Source: Streptomyces flavidovirens DSM 40150
GTDB taxonomy: Bacteria > Actinomycetota > Actinomycetes > Streptomycetales > Streptomycetaceae
Reading direction: 5' to 3'
DNA length: 64,000 bases
NCBI RefSeq assembly: GCF_000429085.1
Contig: NZ_AUBE01000008.1
Span: 248,001 to 312,000, forward strand
Made by a program: the position numbers and the translations under genes. Positions 24,099-31,654 of this stretch are shown here, piece by piece. The first letter of the stretch is position 1, and each line of letters starts with the position of its first letter. The notes under the pieces are model-generated. The model searched no databases. It was given only the letters and a program-made list of their open reading frames with translations, and was not told where the DNA came from.

Positions 24099-25590
24099 GC
24101 GCCTCGTCGGCCTTGTCGATGACGAACTCCCGTGGAGCCTCGGCCACTTCACCGTCGTAGGCGAGCAGCGTGCCCGGCGCCAGGCCCGAGATCCACACCC
24201 GGCGCAGCCGCTGGGCGGCGTGCACGGGAGAGCGGCTCAGCGGCCCGGCGAGCGCCGCGGCCAGCAGCCGCAGGCCGGGCAGCCGCCCGCCGTGCACCAC
24301 GCGTACGTCGAGCAGCCCGTCGGCCAGGTTGTGCCGCCGGCCGGGGGTCGGGCCGAAGCGCTGGTACATGCCGTTGCCGGCGAACAGCATCCACAACTTG
24401 CGGTGGCGGCCCTTGTGCTGCCCGATGTTCGCCTCCAGCGGCCGCTCGGCGCGCAGCACTTCGGCCGCCGCCAGCACGCCGGCGGGCCAGCCGCCGATGC
24501 GCGGGGCCCAGTGTTCCCTGATGCGTACGAGTTCGGGGTAGACGCCCAGGCTGAAGGTGTTGAGGAAATAGCCCGGCTCCCCGCCCGGCCCCGGCCCTGG
24601 CGTGAACCGGCCCAGGTCCACCTTGACCGCGTCACCGGACGCCAGGGCCCGGCAGGTGTCGTCGACTTCCTCGATGCCCAGGTCGTACGCGAAGTGATTG
24701 AGCGTGCCGCCGGGGAACACGGCGAGCGGTACCCGATGACGGGCGGCGACGACCGCGGCCTGGTTCACCGTGCCGTCCCCGCCGCAGATTCCGAGCGCCC
24801 GGCCCTGCTGCGCGGCCTTCTCCAGCTCGGCCGACAGCTCGTCGGGCTCGCACTCGACGACCTCGGCGCGCGGCAGGGCGTCCCGCACCATCGCCGCCTT
24901 CGCGGCCGAGGAACCGGACCGCTTGTTGGCGACGACGATCAGGCCCTGCCCGCCGGGCAGAGAAGGCGCTTCGGTGTACGGCCTCCCCGGCGCGGGGATC
25001 TGCGCCCGCGTGGGTACGAGCCCGCGCACTGCGAACGCCGCTCCGACGCCCAGCGCCACGCCGGCCAGTACATCGCTCGGATAGTGCGCGCCCGTATAAA
25101 TGCGGGAGAAGGCCACCGACGCGGCGACCGGCGCCACGACCGCACCCCACCCCTTGGACTCCAGCGCGACACCGGTGGCGAAGGCGGCGGCGGACGCCGA
25201 GTGGCCGGAGGGGAAGGAGGTCGTGATCGGCTGGCGCTTGAGCTGCCGGATCAGCGGCACCGCGTCCAGGACGGGCCGCACCCGGCGTACCGAACGCTTC
25301 CCCACGGTATTGACGGCCAGCGAGGCCAGTGCCAGCGAGGCGACCCCGCGCAGGGCGGCCCGGCGGGCGCGGGTGCTGTCGCCGACGGCCGCTATCCCGG
25401 CGGCCGTACCGAACCACAGCAGACCGTGGTTCGCCCCATGGCTGAGTCGCGGCAGGACGCGGTCGGCGCCCGGCCAGTGATGGGTGGCCACGCCATGGAA
25501 GAGCGCCCGGTCACGGGCGCTCAGCCAGGCGGCGATCCGCCCCGGCGCCCGGGGCGGGACATGCGTGCGTGCTGAATACGCAGAAGACAT
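24070..25590 (-). CDS. PAP2 phosphatase / diacylglycerol kinase fusion
   Basis: A 506-residue two-domain lipid enzyme. The N-terminal PAP2 domain (about 30-185) shows all three phosphatase motifs: KRSVRRVRP, FPSGHSAS and SRIYTGAHYPSDV. The C-terminal diacylglycerol/sphingosine-kinase-type domain (about 212-500) has the nucleotide-binding 'GGDGTVN' and 'FPGGTLNHFA'. Such fusions occur in actinobacteria and probably interconvert phosphatidate and diacylglycerol at the membrane. The upstream spacing suggests a single-gene unit. The stop lies within the end of the CDF gene. Confidence 0.88.
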   Translation of the reverse strand: MSSAYSARTHVPPRAPGRIAAWLSARDRALFHGVATHHWPGADRVLPRLSHGANHGLLWFGTAAGIAAVGDSTRARRAALRGVASLALASLAVNTVGKRSVRRVRPVLDAVPLIRQLKRQPITTSFPSGHSASAAAFATGVALESKGWGAVVAPVAASVAFSRIYTGAHYPSDVLAGVALGVGAAFAVRGLVPTRAQIPAPGRPYTEAPSLPGGQGLIVVANKRSGSSAAKAAMVRDALPRAEVVECEPDELSAELEKAAQQGRALGICGGDGTVNQAAVVAARHRVPLAVFPGGTLNHFAYDLGIEEVDDTCRALASGDAVKVDLGRFTPGPGPGGEPGYFLNTFSLGVYPELVRIREHWAPRIGGWPAGVLAAAEVLRAERPLEANIGQHKGRHRKLWMLFAGNGMYQRFGPTPGRRHNLADGLLDVRVVHGGRLPGLRLLAAALAGPLSRSPVHAAQRLRRVWISGLAPGTLLAYDGEVAEAPREFVIDKADEALTVYRPLPL

Positions 25591-25670
25591 GGCACGCGAG
25601 TACCCGGCGCGAAGCCTTCCGAATCAACGCCACGCCCGCCGACCCCTCCGGCACGGCTATGCCCCCGCTG

Positions 25671-26432
25671 TTACGTCCCGTCCGGCCACGCCCACCGCAG
25701 CAGCGCGCCGAGGCCGCCCGCGGGTCCGGCGACCGGGGCGGTGCCGTCGGCCGGCGGGACCCGGATCGCCTCGGCGCCGGTCATGGCCGCCGAGCGCAGC
25801 AGGGCGTCGTCGGCGCGGGCGGTGTGCGGCTCGCCGTCGCTCAGGTAGCGCGCGTCCGTGCGGCGTACCGCCAACTGGTGGGGTTCGTCGCCCACCCACA
25901 CCTCACGGCCGGCGTCCGGCCCGTCGGGGTCCACCAGCAGTTCCGAGATCCGGTGTTCACGCGCCGCGTCCACGAGCGCCGGCACCCCTTCGGCCGCGAT
26001 GACGATGCCGCCGTCCGCCGACGGGTCGCGTGCCGCCCGGAAGCGCTCCAGCTCGGCGGCGGCCCGCCGGCGCGCGTGCTCCTGCCTGGCCCGTTCCACG
26101 TCCTCGTCCAGCAGCCGGGAGTCCGCCCCGGCCGACCGGCCGCCGTGGTCCGTCTCGACGGTCAGCGGCTGAAGCCGCAGCGGAAGAGCGTCGTATACGG
26201 CGCGACGCTCGCGCTCGTCGCCCGCCAGGACCACCAGACCCGCCCGGCTCTCCTCCAACTCGAAATCGGCGCCCTTGCGGTCGACGTACGCCAGCAGGCA
26301 CACCGGCTCCTCACCCGCGAGAGCGAGCTCGCGCTGTTCCGGTGTGGCCTCGTCGACGGTCGACGTAGCGGCGTATACGGAAGCCCACGGGCCGGGACGT
26401 TCGTACAGTGGGGTGAGGAATGAGAGGTCCAT
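25671..26432 (-). CDS. baeRF2 / Vms1-like peptidyl-tRNA hydrolase-family protein, internally shortened
   Basis: A 253-residue protein related to the bacterial eRF1-domain (baeRF2, Rv2629-like) family. The start 'MDLSFLTPLYERPGPWASVY', the middle 'VLAGDERERRAVYDAL' and the end 'ARADDALLRSAAMTGAEAI' align with family members I remember at about 370 residues. Two segments appear to be missing: about 65-70 residues after residue 38 ('RELAL' joins 'AGEEPV') and about 50 after 'GADFELEE'. Both joins stay in frame. The family is linked to ribosome rescue or stress. It is divergent from the TIGR03086 gene, with GGGTAC about 40 bp upstream. Confidence 0.7.
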   Translation of the reverse strand: MDLSFLTPLYERPGPWASVYAATSTVDEATPEQRELALAGEEPVCLLAYVDRKGADFELEESRAGLVVLAGDERERRAVYDALPLRLQPLTVETDHGGRSAGADSRLLDEDVERARQEHARRRAAAELERFRAARDPSADGGIVIAAEGVPALVDAAREHRISELLVDPDGPDAGREVWVGDEPHQLAVRRTDARYLSDGEPHTARADDALLRSAAMTGAEAIRVPPADGTAPVAGPAGGLGALLRWAWPDGT

Positions 26433-26487
26433 TTCTCCCTCCGGGATGTCTGGCAGGACGTGCACGCCGGGTACCCGAAGGTGAACC

Positions 26488-27093
26488 ATGAACACTATGG
26501 ACTCGAACCTGAATCCGCTCCTCACGCGTCACGGCGAGGCGCTCGCCCTCTTCGGCGGTCACGTGCACGCCGTACGCGAGGACCAGTGGCAGGCACCGAC
26601 CCCCTGCACCGACTGGTCGGTGCGCGAACTCGTCAACCACCTGACCGTGGAACAGCTATGGGTACCCCCGCTGGTGACGGACCAGCGCACGACCGAGGAG
26701 GGCGCCGGCGGCGCTTTCGGCTTCGACCCCGACGGCGACGCGCTGGGCGACGACCCGGTGGCTGTCTGGGACCGGGCGGCGGCGGGCGCTCGCGAGGCGT
26801 TCACGGCGCCGGGGGCGCTGGAGCGGACCGTGCGGCTGTCGTACGGGGAGACCCCCTGCTCGGCGTACTGCTCGCAGATGGTGGCCGACCTGGTGGTGCA
26901 CGCCTGGGATTTGGCGCGGGCGATCGGCGCGGACGAGCGGCTGCCCGACGACCTGGTGAACTTCGCGGTGCGCGAAGTGGGGCCGTACTCCGCCGAGCTG
27001 GAGAAGAGCGGCCTGTTCGCCGCTCCGGTGGAGCCGCCGCCGGGAGCCGACGTGCAGACCAAGCTGCTCTCGCTGCTGGGGCGCCGCGTCTGA
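26488..27093 (+). CDS. TIGR03086-type maleylpyruvate-isomerase/DinB-like protein
   Basis: A 201-residue helical-bundle protein with the mycothiol maleylpyruvate isomerase N-terminal fold. 'CTDWSVRELVNHLTVEQLW' carries the first metal-ligand histidine and 'MVADLVVHAWDLARAIG' the second, with the intervening glutamate. The TIGR03086 family is abundant in actinobacteria; the individual substrates are mostly unknown. The start is ATG 26488, with ATG 26497 also possible. It is monocistronic and convergent with the DJ-1 family gene. Confidence 0.82.
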   Translation: MNTMDSNLNPLLTRHGEALALFGGHVHAVREDQWQAPTPCTDWSVRELVNHLTVEQLWVPPLVTDQRTTEEGAGGAFGFDPDGDALGDDPVAVWDRAAAGAREAFTAPGALERTVRLSYGETPCSAYCSQMVADLVVHAWDLARAIGADERLPDDLVNFAVREVGPYSAELEKSGLFAAPVEPPPGADVQTKLLSLLGRRV

Positions 27094-27120
27094 CGCCCGC
27101 GCCATGCCACCGGGCCCGCT

Positions 27121-27147
27121 CGGCCCGGACTCGCCGGGTCCGGGCCG
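27121..27147. terminator. Bidirectional terminator hairpin
   Basis: CGGCCCGGA (27121-27129) pairs with TCCGGGCCG (27139-27147) across a nine-base loop, between the convergent TIGR03086 and DJ-1/PfpI genes. Confidence 0.65.
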
Positions 27148-27172
27148 GGGCTGGGGCTCGGTCAAGGCTGGG

Positions 27173-27718
27173 TCAGGGCTTGGCCGACCGGGCGAACTCC
27201 TCGGTGAAGGTGGCGCAGAACGCCTTGAGGTCGTCCGGCTTGCGGCTGGTGATCAGGGTGGCGGGGGTCGCGTCACAGACCTTCACCTGTTCGTCGACCC
27301 AGGTGCCGCCCGCGTTGCGGATGTCGGTACGGAGACTGGGCCACGAGGTCAGGGTCCTGCCGCGTACGACGTCCGCCTCGACGAGCGTCCAGGGGCCGTG
27401 GCAGATGGACGCGACCGGCTTGCCCGCGTCGAAGAAGGCGCGTACGAACGCCACGGCCTTCTCGTCCATGCGCAGGAAGTCCGGGTTGGCGACGCCACCG
27501 GGAAGCACCAGGCCGCCGTACTCGTCGACGGACGCGTCGCCGACCACCTGGTCGACAGGGAAGGTGTCCGCCTTGTCGAGGTGCTTGAACGCCTGGATCC
27601 TGCCCGGCTTCGTGGAGATCAGCCGGGGTGTGTCACCCGTGTCGGTCACCGCCTGCCAGGGCTCGGTGAGTTCGACCTGCTCGACGCCTTCCGGCGCCAC
27701 GAGAAACGCGATCCGCAT
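27173..27718 (-). CDS. DJ-1/PfpI family protein
   Basis: A 181-residue glutamine-amidotransferase-fold protein of the DJ-1/PfpI group. The nucleophile cysteine is in 'PVASICHGPWTLVEADVV' near residue 105, followed by the histidine that completes the site, and a conserved acidic residue lies near the N-terminus in 'LVAPEGVEQVEL'. Members are general-stress proteins with proposed glyoxalase, deglycase or chaperone activity. GGAAGGAGC precedes the ATG. A 14-bp tandem repeat (27762-27789) sits in its leader. Confidence 0.85.
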   Translation of the reverse strand: MRIAFLVAPEGVEQVELTEPWQAVTDTGDTPRLISTKPGRIQAFKHLDKADTFPVDQVVGDASVDEYGGLVLPGGVANPDFLRMDEKAVAFVRAFFDAGKPVASICHGPWTLVEADVVRGRTLTSWPSLRTDIRNAGGTWVDEQVKVCDATPATLITSRKPDDLKAFCATFTEEFARSAKP

Positions 27719-27761
27719 CGTGCTCCTTCCCCGGAACTGCGTTCCGTGGTGTTGTGCTGTC

Positions 27762-27789
27762 TCATGCCGTGCTGTTCATGCCGTGCTGT
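27762..27789. repeat. 14-bp tandem repeat upstream of the DJ-1 family gene
   Basis: TCATGCCGTGCTGT occurs twice in direct succession (27762-27775 and 27776-27789), between the CBS-gene stop and the DJ-1/PfpI start. Confidence 0.85.
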
Positions 27790-27810
27790 CTGTACCGTGC
27801 CGCCGGTGTC

Positions 27811-28248
27811 TCAGGCGCCGGTGCCGGGGCCCGCGCTGGGCGCTGCCCGGCTGATGTCGGCGAGCGCAGACTGCGGGTCCTGGAACTCCGCGAGATCGCC
27901 GATGCTCACCACGCCGAGAGGCAGGCCGTCCTCGACGACGGGAAGCCGCCTTATGGCGTGCTGCCGCATCAGGGCGACGGCCGTCGACACCTCGTCGTCC
28001 GGTCCGACGCACACCGGCGCCGGGGTGCATACGGACTGGGCGCTGACCGTGAGGGGATCGACGCCGTCCGCGACCGCGCGCAACGCGATGTCCCGGTCGG
28101 TGAGCACACCGATCAGCTGGTTGTCCCGCGCCACCAGCACATCACCGATGTCCTGCGCGCGCATCAGTTGCGCCGCTTCGACGAGCGAGGCATCGGGCCG
28201 TACGGCTGCGACACCTGCCGTCATGACTTCCCTCACGAACTGAGCCAT
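27811..28248 (-). CDS. CBS-domain pair protein
   Basis: A 145-residue protein consisting of two CBS motifs, about residues 8-60 ('DVLVARDNQLIGVLTDRDIA') and 75-130 ('IRRLPVVEDGLPLGVVSIGD'). Such stand-alone Bateman modules bind adenine nucleotides and act as energy or stress sensors; in mycobacteria similar proteins belong to the dormancy/stress response. The ATG at 28248 is preferred over 28263 because GAGG is about nine bases away. A textbook SigB-type promoter lies 60-85 bp upstream. Confidence 0.85.
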   Translation of the reverse strand: MAQFVREVMTAGVAAVRPDASLVEAAQLMRAQDIGDVLVARDNQLIGVLTDRDIALRAVADGVDPLTVSAQSVCTPAPVCVGPDDEVSTAVALMRQHAIRRLPVVEDGLPLGVVSIGDLAEFQDPQSALADISRAAPSAGPGTGA

Positions 28249-28308
28249 GGCTGTCCGCCTCATCTCTCTTCACTCGCGTCTTCGCTCGCGCTGTCGGCTA
28301 CGGCGCGG

Positions 28309-28332
28309 GTACCCGTGGCGCGGGCGGCAAAC
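28309..28332 (-). promoter_or_regulatory. SigB-type promoter of the CBS-domain gene
   Basis: On the minus strand GTTT (28332-28329), 14 bases and GGGTAC (28314-28309) match the Streptomyces SigB-family consensus exactly. Transcription would begin near 28300, giving a leader of about 50 bases. Confidence 0.65.
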
Positions 28333-28416
28333 ATTCGCCGGCCCGTGGTGTTTGAGCCCCCTCGCACGGGGGACTCGGTGCGCGGCTGAGCGGCCACTGG
28401 GAAATGGGATGAGTCT

Positions 28417-28467
28417 CCGGGCGCGTCCCGCACCGCTTCGAACGGCGGCGGTGCGGGCCGCGCCCGG
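28417..28467. other. Strong 20-bp stem-loop in a divergent intergenic region
   Basis: 28417-28436 pairs with 28448-28467 with a single mismatch across an 11-base loop. It lies about 95 bp upstream of the small membrane ORF and behind the CBS promoter, where no gene ends, so it is not an obvious terminator. It could be an attenuator or 5' leader of the small ORF, or the terminator of an unannotated short RNA. Confidence 0.5.
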
Positions 28468-28562
28468 AGCGTTCCCGTGCCCGAAAGCATTGCTTCCAGG
28501 GGGTTTGCGCACCGCCGTGCTGGTGACCCGGCACACAGGCCGTCCCAAGGAAGGACAGGGCC

Positions 28563-28739
28563 ATGGTGGGCTTAGCCGTGCTGATCCCGGTACTCATTCC
28601 GGTTCTCATGCTGGGCGTGATCATCGCGCTCGGCCGTTACGAGGAATTCATCCTGCCGACAGCGGCAGCGACAGAGGCGAAGGGCAATCGCCGTCGCCAT
28701 CGCCGGACAGGCCCGGTGGTGAGCCCGTCCGGCGAATGA
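28563..28739 (+). CDS. 58-residue single-span membrane protein with a TTA codon
   Basis: A small ORF with a clear ribosome-binding site (AAGGAAGGA, eight bases before the ATG). It encodes a hydrophobic N-terminal segment 'GLAVLIPVLIPVLMLGVIIA' followed by 'LGRYEEF' and a basic tail rich in Arg and His, a typical N-out/C-in single-span architecture. Similar short 'GRYEE' proteins occur in streptomycetes, from memory. The fourth codon is TTA, the rare leucine codon read by the developmental tRNA BldA, so expression may be developmentally gated. The function is unknown. Confidence 0.6.
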   Translation: MVGLAVLIPVLIPVLMLGVIIALGRYEEFILPTAAATEAKGNRRRHRRTGPVVSPSGE

Positions 28740-28785
28740 GGTTCCGGCGCCGGAAGCGGCGGACTTCCCGGAAGCGGCGAATTTC

Positions 28786-30591
28786 TCAGTCGTCCGCGCC
28801 CGGCCGGGGGCTGCCCGGCAGGAACTCCTGGAGCTTCGACTTCAGGCCCTGCTTCATCACCGCGCCGGCCTCCGCGTCACCCTTCACGAGCGCCGACGCC
28901 GTCGCCTCGATCTGGTCCCACGTCGCGTGCGGCGGGATCGGCGGCACCGACGGGTCGGTGACGAAGTCCAGTACCACCGGCCCCTGCGCCTCCAGCGCGG
29001 TCCGCCACGCGCTCTCCACCTGCTCCGGCTTCTCCACCCGGATCCCGGTGAGGCCGATCGACTGCGCGAAGTCCGCGTACGACACATCGGGGATGGACTG
29101 CGACGGGAGGAACGACGGCGCGCCACCCATCGCCCGCAGCTCCCAGGTCACCTGGTTCAGATCCCGGTTGTTCCAGACGGCGACCACCAGGCGCGGGTCC
29201 TCCCACAGGTGCCGGTACTTCGCGACCGAGATCAGCTCCGCCATGCCGTTCATCTGCATCGCCCCGTCACCGACGAGCGCGATCGCGGGACGGTTCGGAT
29301 GCGCGAACTTCGCCCCGATCGCGTACGGCACACCGCACCCCATCGTGGCCAGCGTCCCCGAAAGCGACGCCCGCATGTCGCCGCGCAGCCGCACATGGCG
29401 CGCGTACCAGTTGGTCGCCGACCCCGAGTCCGCCGTCACCATCGCGTGGTCCGGCAGCAGCGGTGACAGCTGCGCCGCCACGTACTCCGGGTTGACGGGG
29501 TCGGCGGACAGGGCGGCCCGCCGCTCCATGATCTCCGTCCACCGCTCGACGCCCGCGCAGATCTCGTCGAACCAGTCGCGCGCTTCGTTGCGCCGCAGCA
29601 GCGGGATCAGCTCGCGCAGCGTCGCCCGCGCGTCGCCGACGAGGTTCACCTCGTAGGGATAGCGCATCCCGATCATGTGCGGGTCGATGTCGATCTGCAC
29701 GGCCCGCGCCTTGCCGAACTCGGGCAGGAACTGGGAGTACGGGAAGCTGGAGCCGATGGTCAGCAGCGTGTCGCAGTCCCGCATCATCTCGTACGACGGA
29801 CGGGTGCCGAGGAGCCCGATGGAGCCCGTGACGTACGGCAGCTCGTCGGACAGCACGTCCTTGCCGAGCAGCGCCTTCGCGACGCCCGCCCCCAGCAGTT
29901 CCGCGATCTCCTGGACCTCCGCGCGCGCCCCCGCCGCGCCCTGACCCGCCAGGATCGCCACCTTGTCGCCGGCGTTGAGCACCTCGGCCGCCCGCCGCAG
30001 CGCGTCCGGCGAGGGCATCGCGGTCCAGCTACTGCGGTCCAGGCTGGAGGGGACCATCTTGAAGGCGTGCGGCGGCGGCGTGTACTCCAGCTCCTGGACG
30101 TCCGCCGGCACGATGACAGCGGTGGGACAGCGCCGGGCGTACGCCGTACGGATCGCCCGGTCCAGTACGTTCGGCAGCTGCTCCGGCACGGTCACCGTCT
30201 CGACGAAGTCGGAGGCGACGTCCTTGAACAGCGAGTGCAGATCGACCTCCTGCTGGTACGAGCCGCCCATCGCGCTGCGGGCGGTCTGCCCGACGATGGC
30301 CAGCACCGGCACATGGTCGAGCTTGGCGTCGTACAGGCCGTTGAGGAGGTGGATCGCGCCGGGACCGGACGTCGCGGCGCACACACCGAGCCGGTTCCCG
30401 AACTTCGCGTACCCGACCGCTTCGAACGCGGACATCTCCTCGTGCCGGGACTGGATGAAACGCGGCTGGTCGTCGGCGCGTCCCCAGGCCGCCAGCAGGC
30501 CGTTGATGCCGTCACCCGGATAGCCGAAGACGCACTCGACTCCCCACTCGCGCAGGCGCGACAGGATGCGGTCGGCGACGTCGGTGCTCAT
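28786..30591 (-). CDS. PoxB-like thiamine-diphosphate pyruvate oxidase/dehydrogenase
   Basis: A 601-residue ThDP enzyme with the three-domain layout of pyruvate oxidase and acetolactate synthase. The N-terminal domain has 'VFGYPGDGINGLL' and the catalytic glutamate in 'RHEEMSAFEA'. The middle FAD-binding-type domain spans about 190-340. The C-terminal ThDP motif is GDGAMQMNGMAELISVAK ending in 'WNNRDLNQV'. It probably oxidises pyruvate to acetate and CO2 under stress or stationary phase; a related acetolactate-synthase-like activity cannot be excluded. GGAGG stands seven bases before the ATG. Confidence 0.8.
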   Translation of the reverse strand: MSTDVADRILSRLREWGVECVFGYPGDGINGLLAAWGRADDQPRFIQSRHEEMSAFEAVGYAKFGNRLGVCAATSGPGAIHLLNGLYDAKLDHVPVLAIVGQTARSAMGGSYQQEVDLHSLFKDVASDFVETVTVPEQLPNVLDRAIRTAYARRCPTAVIVPADVQELEYTPPPHAFKMVPSSLDRSSWTAMPSPDALRRAAEVLNAGDKVAILAGQGAAGARAEVQEIAELLGAGVAKALLGKDVLSDELPYVTGSIGLLGTRPSYEMMRDCDTLLTIGSSFPYSQFLPEFGKARAVQIDIDPHMIGMRYPYEVNLVGDARATLRELIPLLRRNEARDWFDEICAGVERWTEIMERRAALSADPVNPEYVAAQLSPLLPDHAMVTADSGSATNWYARHVRLRGDMRASLSGTLATMGCGVPYAIGAKFAHPNRPAIALVGDGAMQMNGMAELISVAKYRHLWEDPRLVVAVWNNRDLNQVTWELRAMGGAPSFLPSQSIPDVSYADFAQSIGLTGIRVEKPEQVESAWRTALEAQGPVVLDFVTDPSVPPIPPHATWDQIEATASALVKGDAEAGAVMKQGLKSKLQEFLPGSPRPGADD

Positions 30592-30859
30592 ATGAGGGCC
30601 TCCTACGGGGCGGTGCGGGTGGACAAAGACAGCACTCTGCCGAGTACCAGGCAGGCGGTGATGGAAACCGGCCGCACGCGAAACCCGACCCGTTTGGGGT
30701 CCATGAGCGGGGGCACGTGCTCCATGTGCTTCGGACCGGAGGCACGTCCGTGGGAGCGGCAGTCTGGCGCTCCGGGCGTGTCACGTCCTGGAGCCCCGGC
30801 AACCCTCCCCGCGGTGACAACCGTCCGACGTCTGCACCGTTCAGGGAGTTGCAACGAAG

Positions 30860-31654
30860 ATGCGTACCACCACCGTCCGCAGGACACACCCGCACCACGA
30901 CGCCCCCGACACCACCGAGGCCTTCCGACGCCTGTGTGCCATGCCCGAGGGCGAGGAGCGGGACGCGCTGCGCCAGGAGATCGTGAACGCCTGGCTGCCG
31001 ATGGCCGACCGGCTCGCGGGCCGGTTCCGCAACCGCGGCGAGGCCATCGAGGACCTGCGCCAGGTGGCCGCGCTCGGCCTGGTCAAGGCCGTCGACCGGT
31101 ACGACCCGGACCACGGCTCGGCCTTCGAGAGCTACGCCGTACCGACCATCACCGGCGAGATCAAGCGCCACTTCCGCGACCACATGTGGACCCTCCACGT
31201 GCCGCGCCGCGTCCAGGACCTGCGCAACCGCGTCCGCGCCGCCAGCCAGGAGCTGTCCGCGACCGTCTCGGGCCATGCCCCCACCGTCGCGGAGATCGCC
31301 GAGAAGGCCGGCATGACCGAGGAGGAGGCCGCCACCGGCCTTGAGGCACTCGACTCCTTCACCGCGCTGTCCCTCGACGCCCAGCTGCCCGGTACGGGCG
31401 ACGGGTACTCACTCAGCGACGCCCTCGGCGGCCCCGACGGCGCACTCGACGTCGTCGTCGACCGCGAGGCCGTCAAGCCGGCCCTCAACAGGCTCCCCGA
31501 GCGCGAGAAGAAGATCCTCTACATGCGCTTCTTCCGCGACATGACGCAGAGCAGCATCGCCGAGGACCTCGGGCTCTCCCAGATGCACGTCTCCCGGCTG
31601 ATCAGCCGCTGCTGTACCCGCCTGCGCGACGAGGCTCTGCGGGACGCCGCATAG
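30860..31654 (+). CDS. SigB/SigF/SigG-family RNA polymerase sigma factor
   Basis: A 264-residue sigma factor of the SigB-SigF-SigG group. Region 2 is clear: 'LAGRFRNRGEAIEDLRQVAA' then 'GLVKAVDRYDPDHGSAFESY'. Region 3 follows as 'ITGEIKRHFRDHMWTLHVPR'. Region 4 is a helix-turn-helix in 'MTQSSIAEDLGLSQMHVSRL'. In Streptomyces such factors drive osmotic and oxidative stress genes from GTTT-N14-16-GGGTA promoters like those found at 19269 and 28309. AACGAAG precedes the ATG. The 3' end overlaps the convergent PAS-GAF gene by 53 bp. No anti-sigma factor gene is adjacent. Confidence 0.9.
   Translation: MRTTTVRRTHPHHDAPDTTEAFRRLCAMPEGEERDALRQEIVNAWLPMADRLAGRFRNRGEAIEDLRQVAALGLVKAVDRYDPDHGSAFESYAVPTITGEIKRHFRDHMWTLHVPRRVQDLRNRVRAASQELSATVSGHAPTVAEIAEKAGMTEEEAATGLEALDSFTALSLDAQLPGTGDGYSLSDALGGPDGALDVVVDREAVKPALNRLPEREKKILYMRFFRDMTQSSIAEDLGLSQMHVSRLISRCCTRLRDEALRDAA

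Noticed and set aside
26469..26500. GGGTAC with a GTGT box upstream of the baeRF gene
   Set aside because: GGGTAC is suggestive, but GTGT at 15 bases is a weak -35 and the element is part of a GGGTACCC palindrome; left as a mention only.
30644..30668. Possible SigB-like promoter before the PoxB-like gene (GTTT-N15-TGGTAC on the minus strand)
   Set aside because: The -10 box has a mismatch in the GGG core, so I do not count it as support for the regulon.
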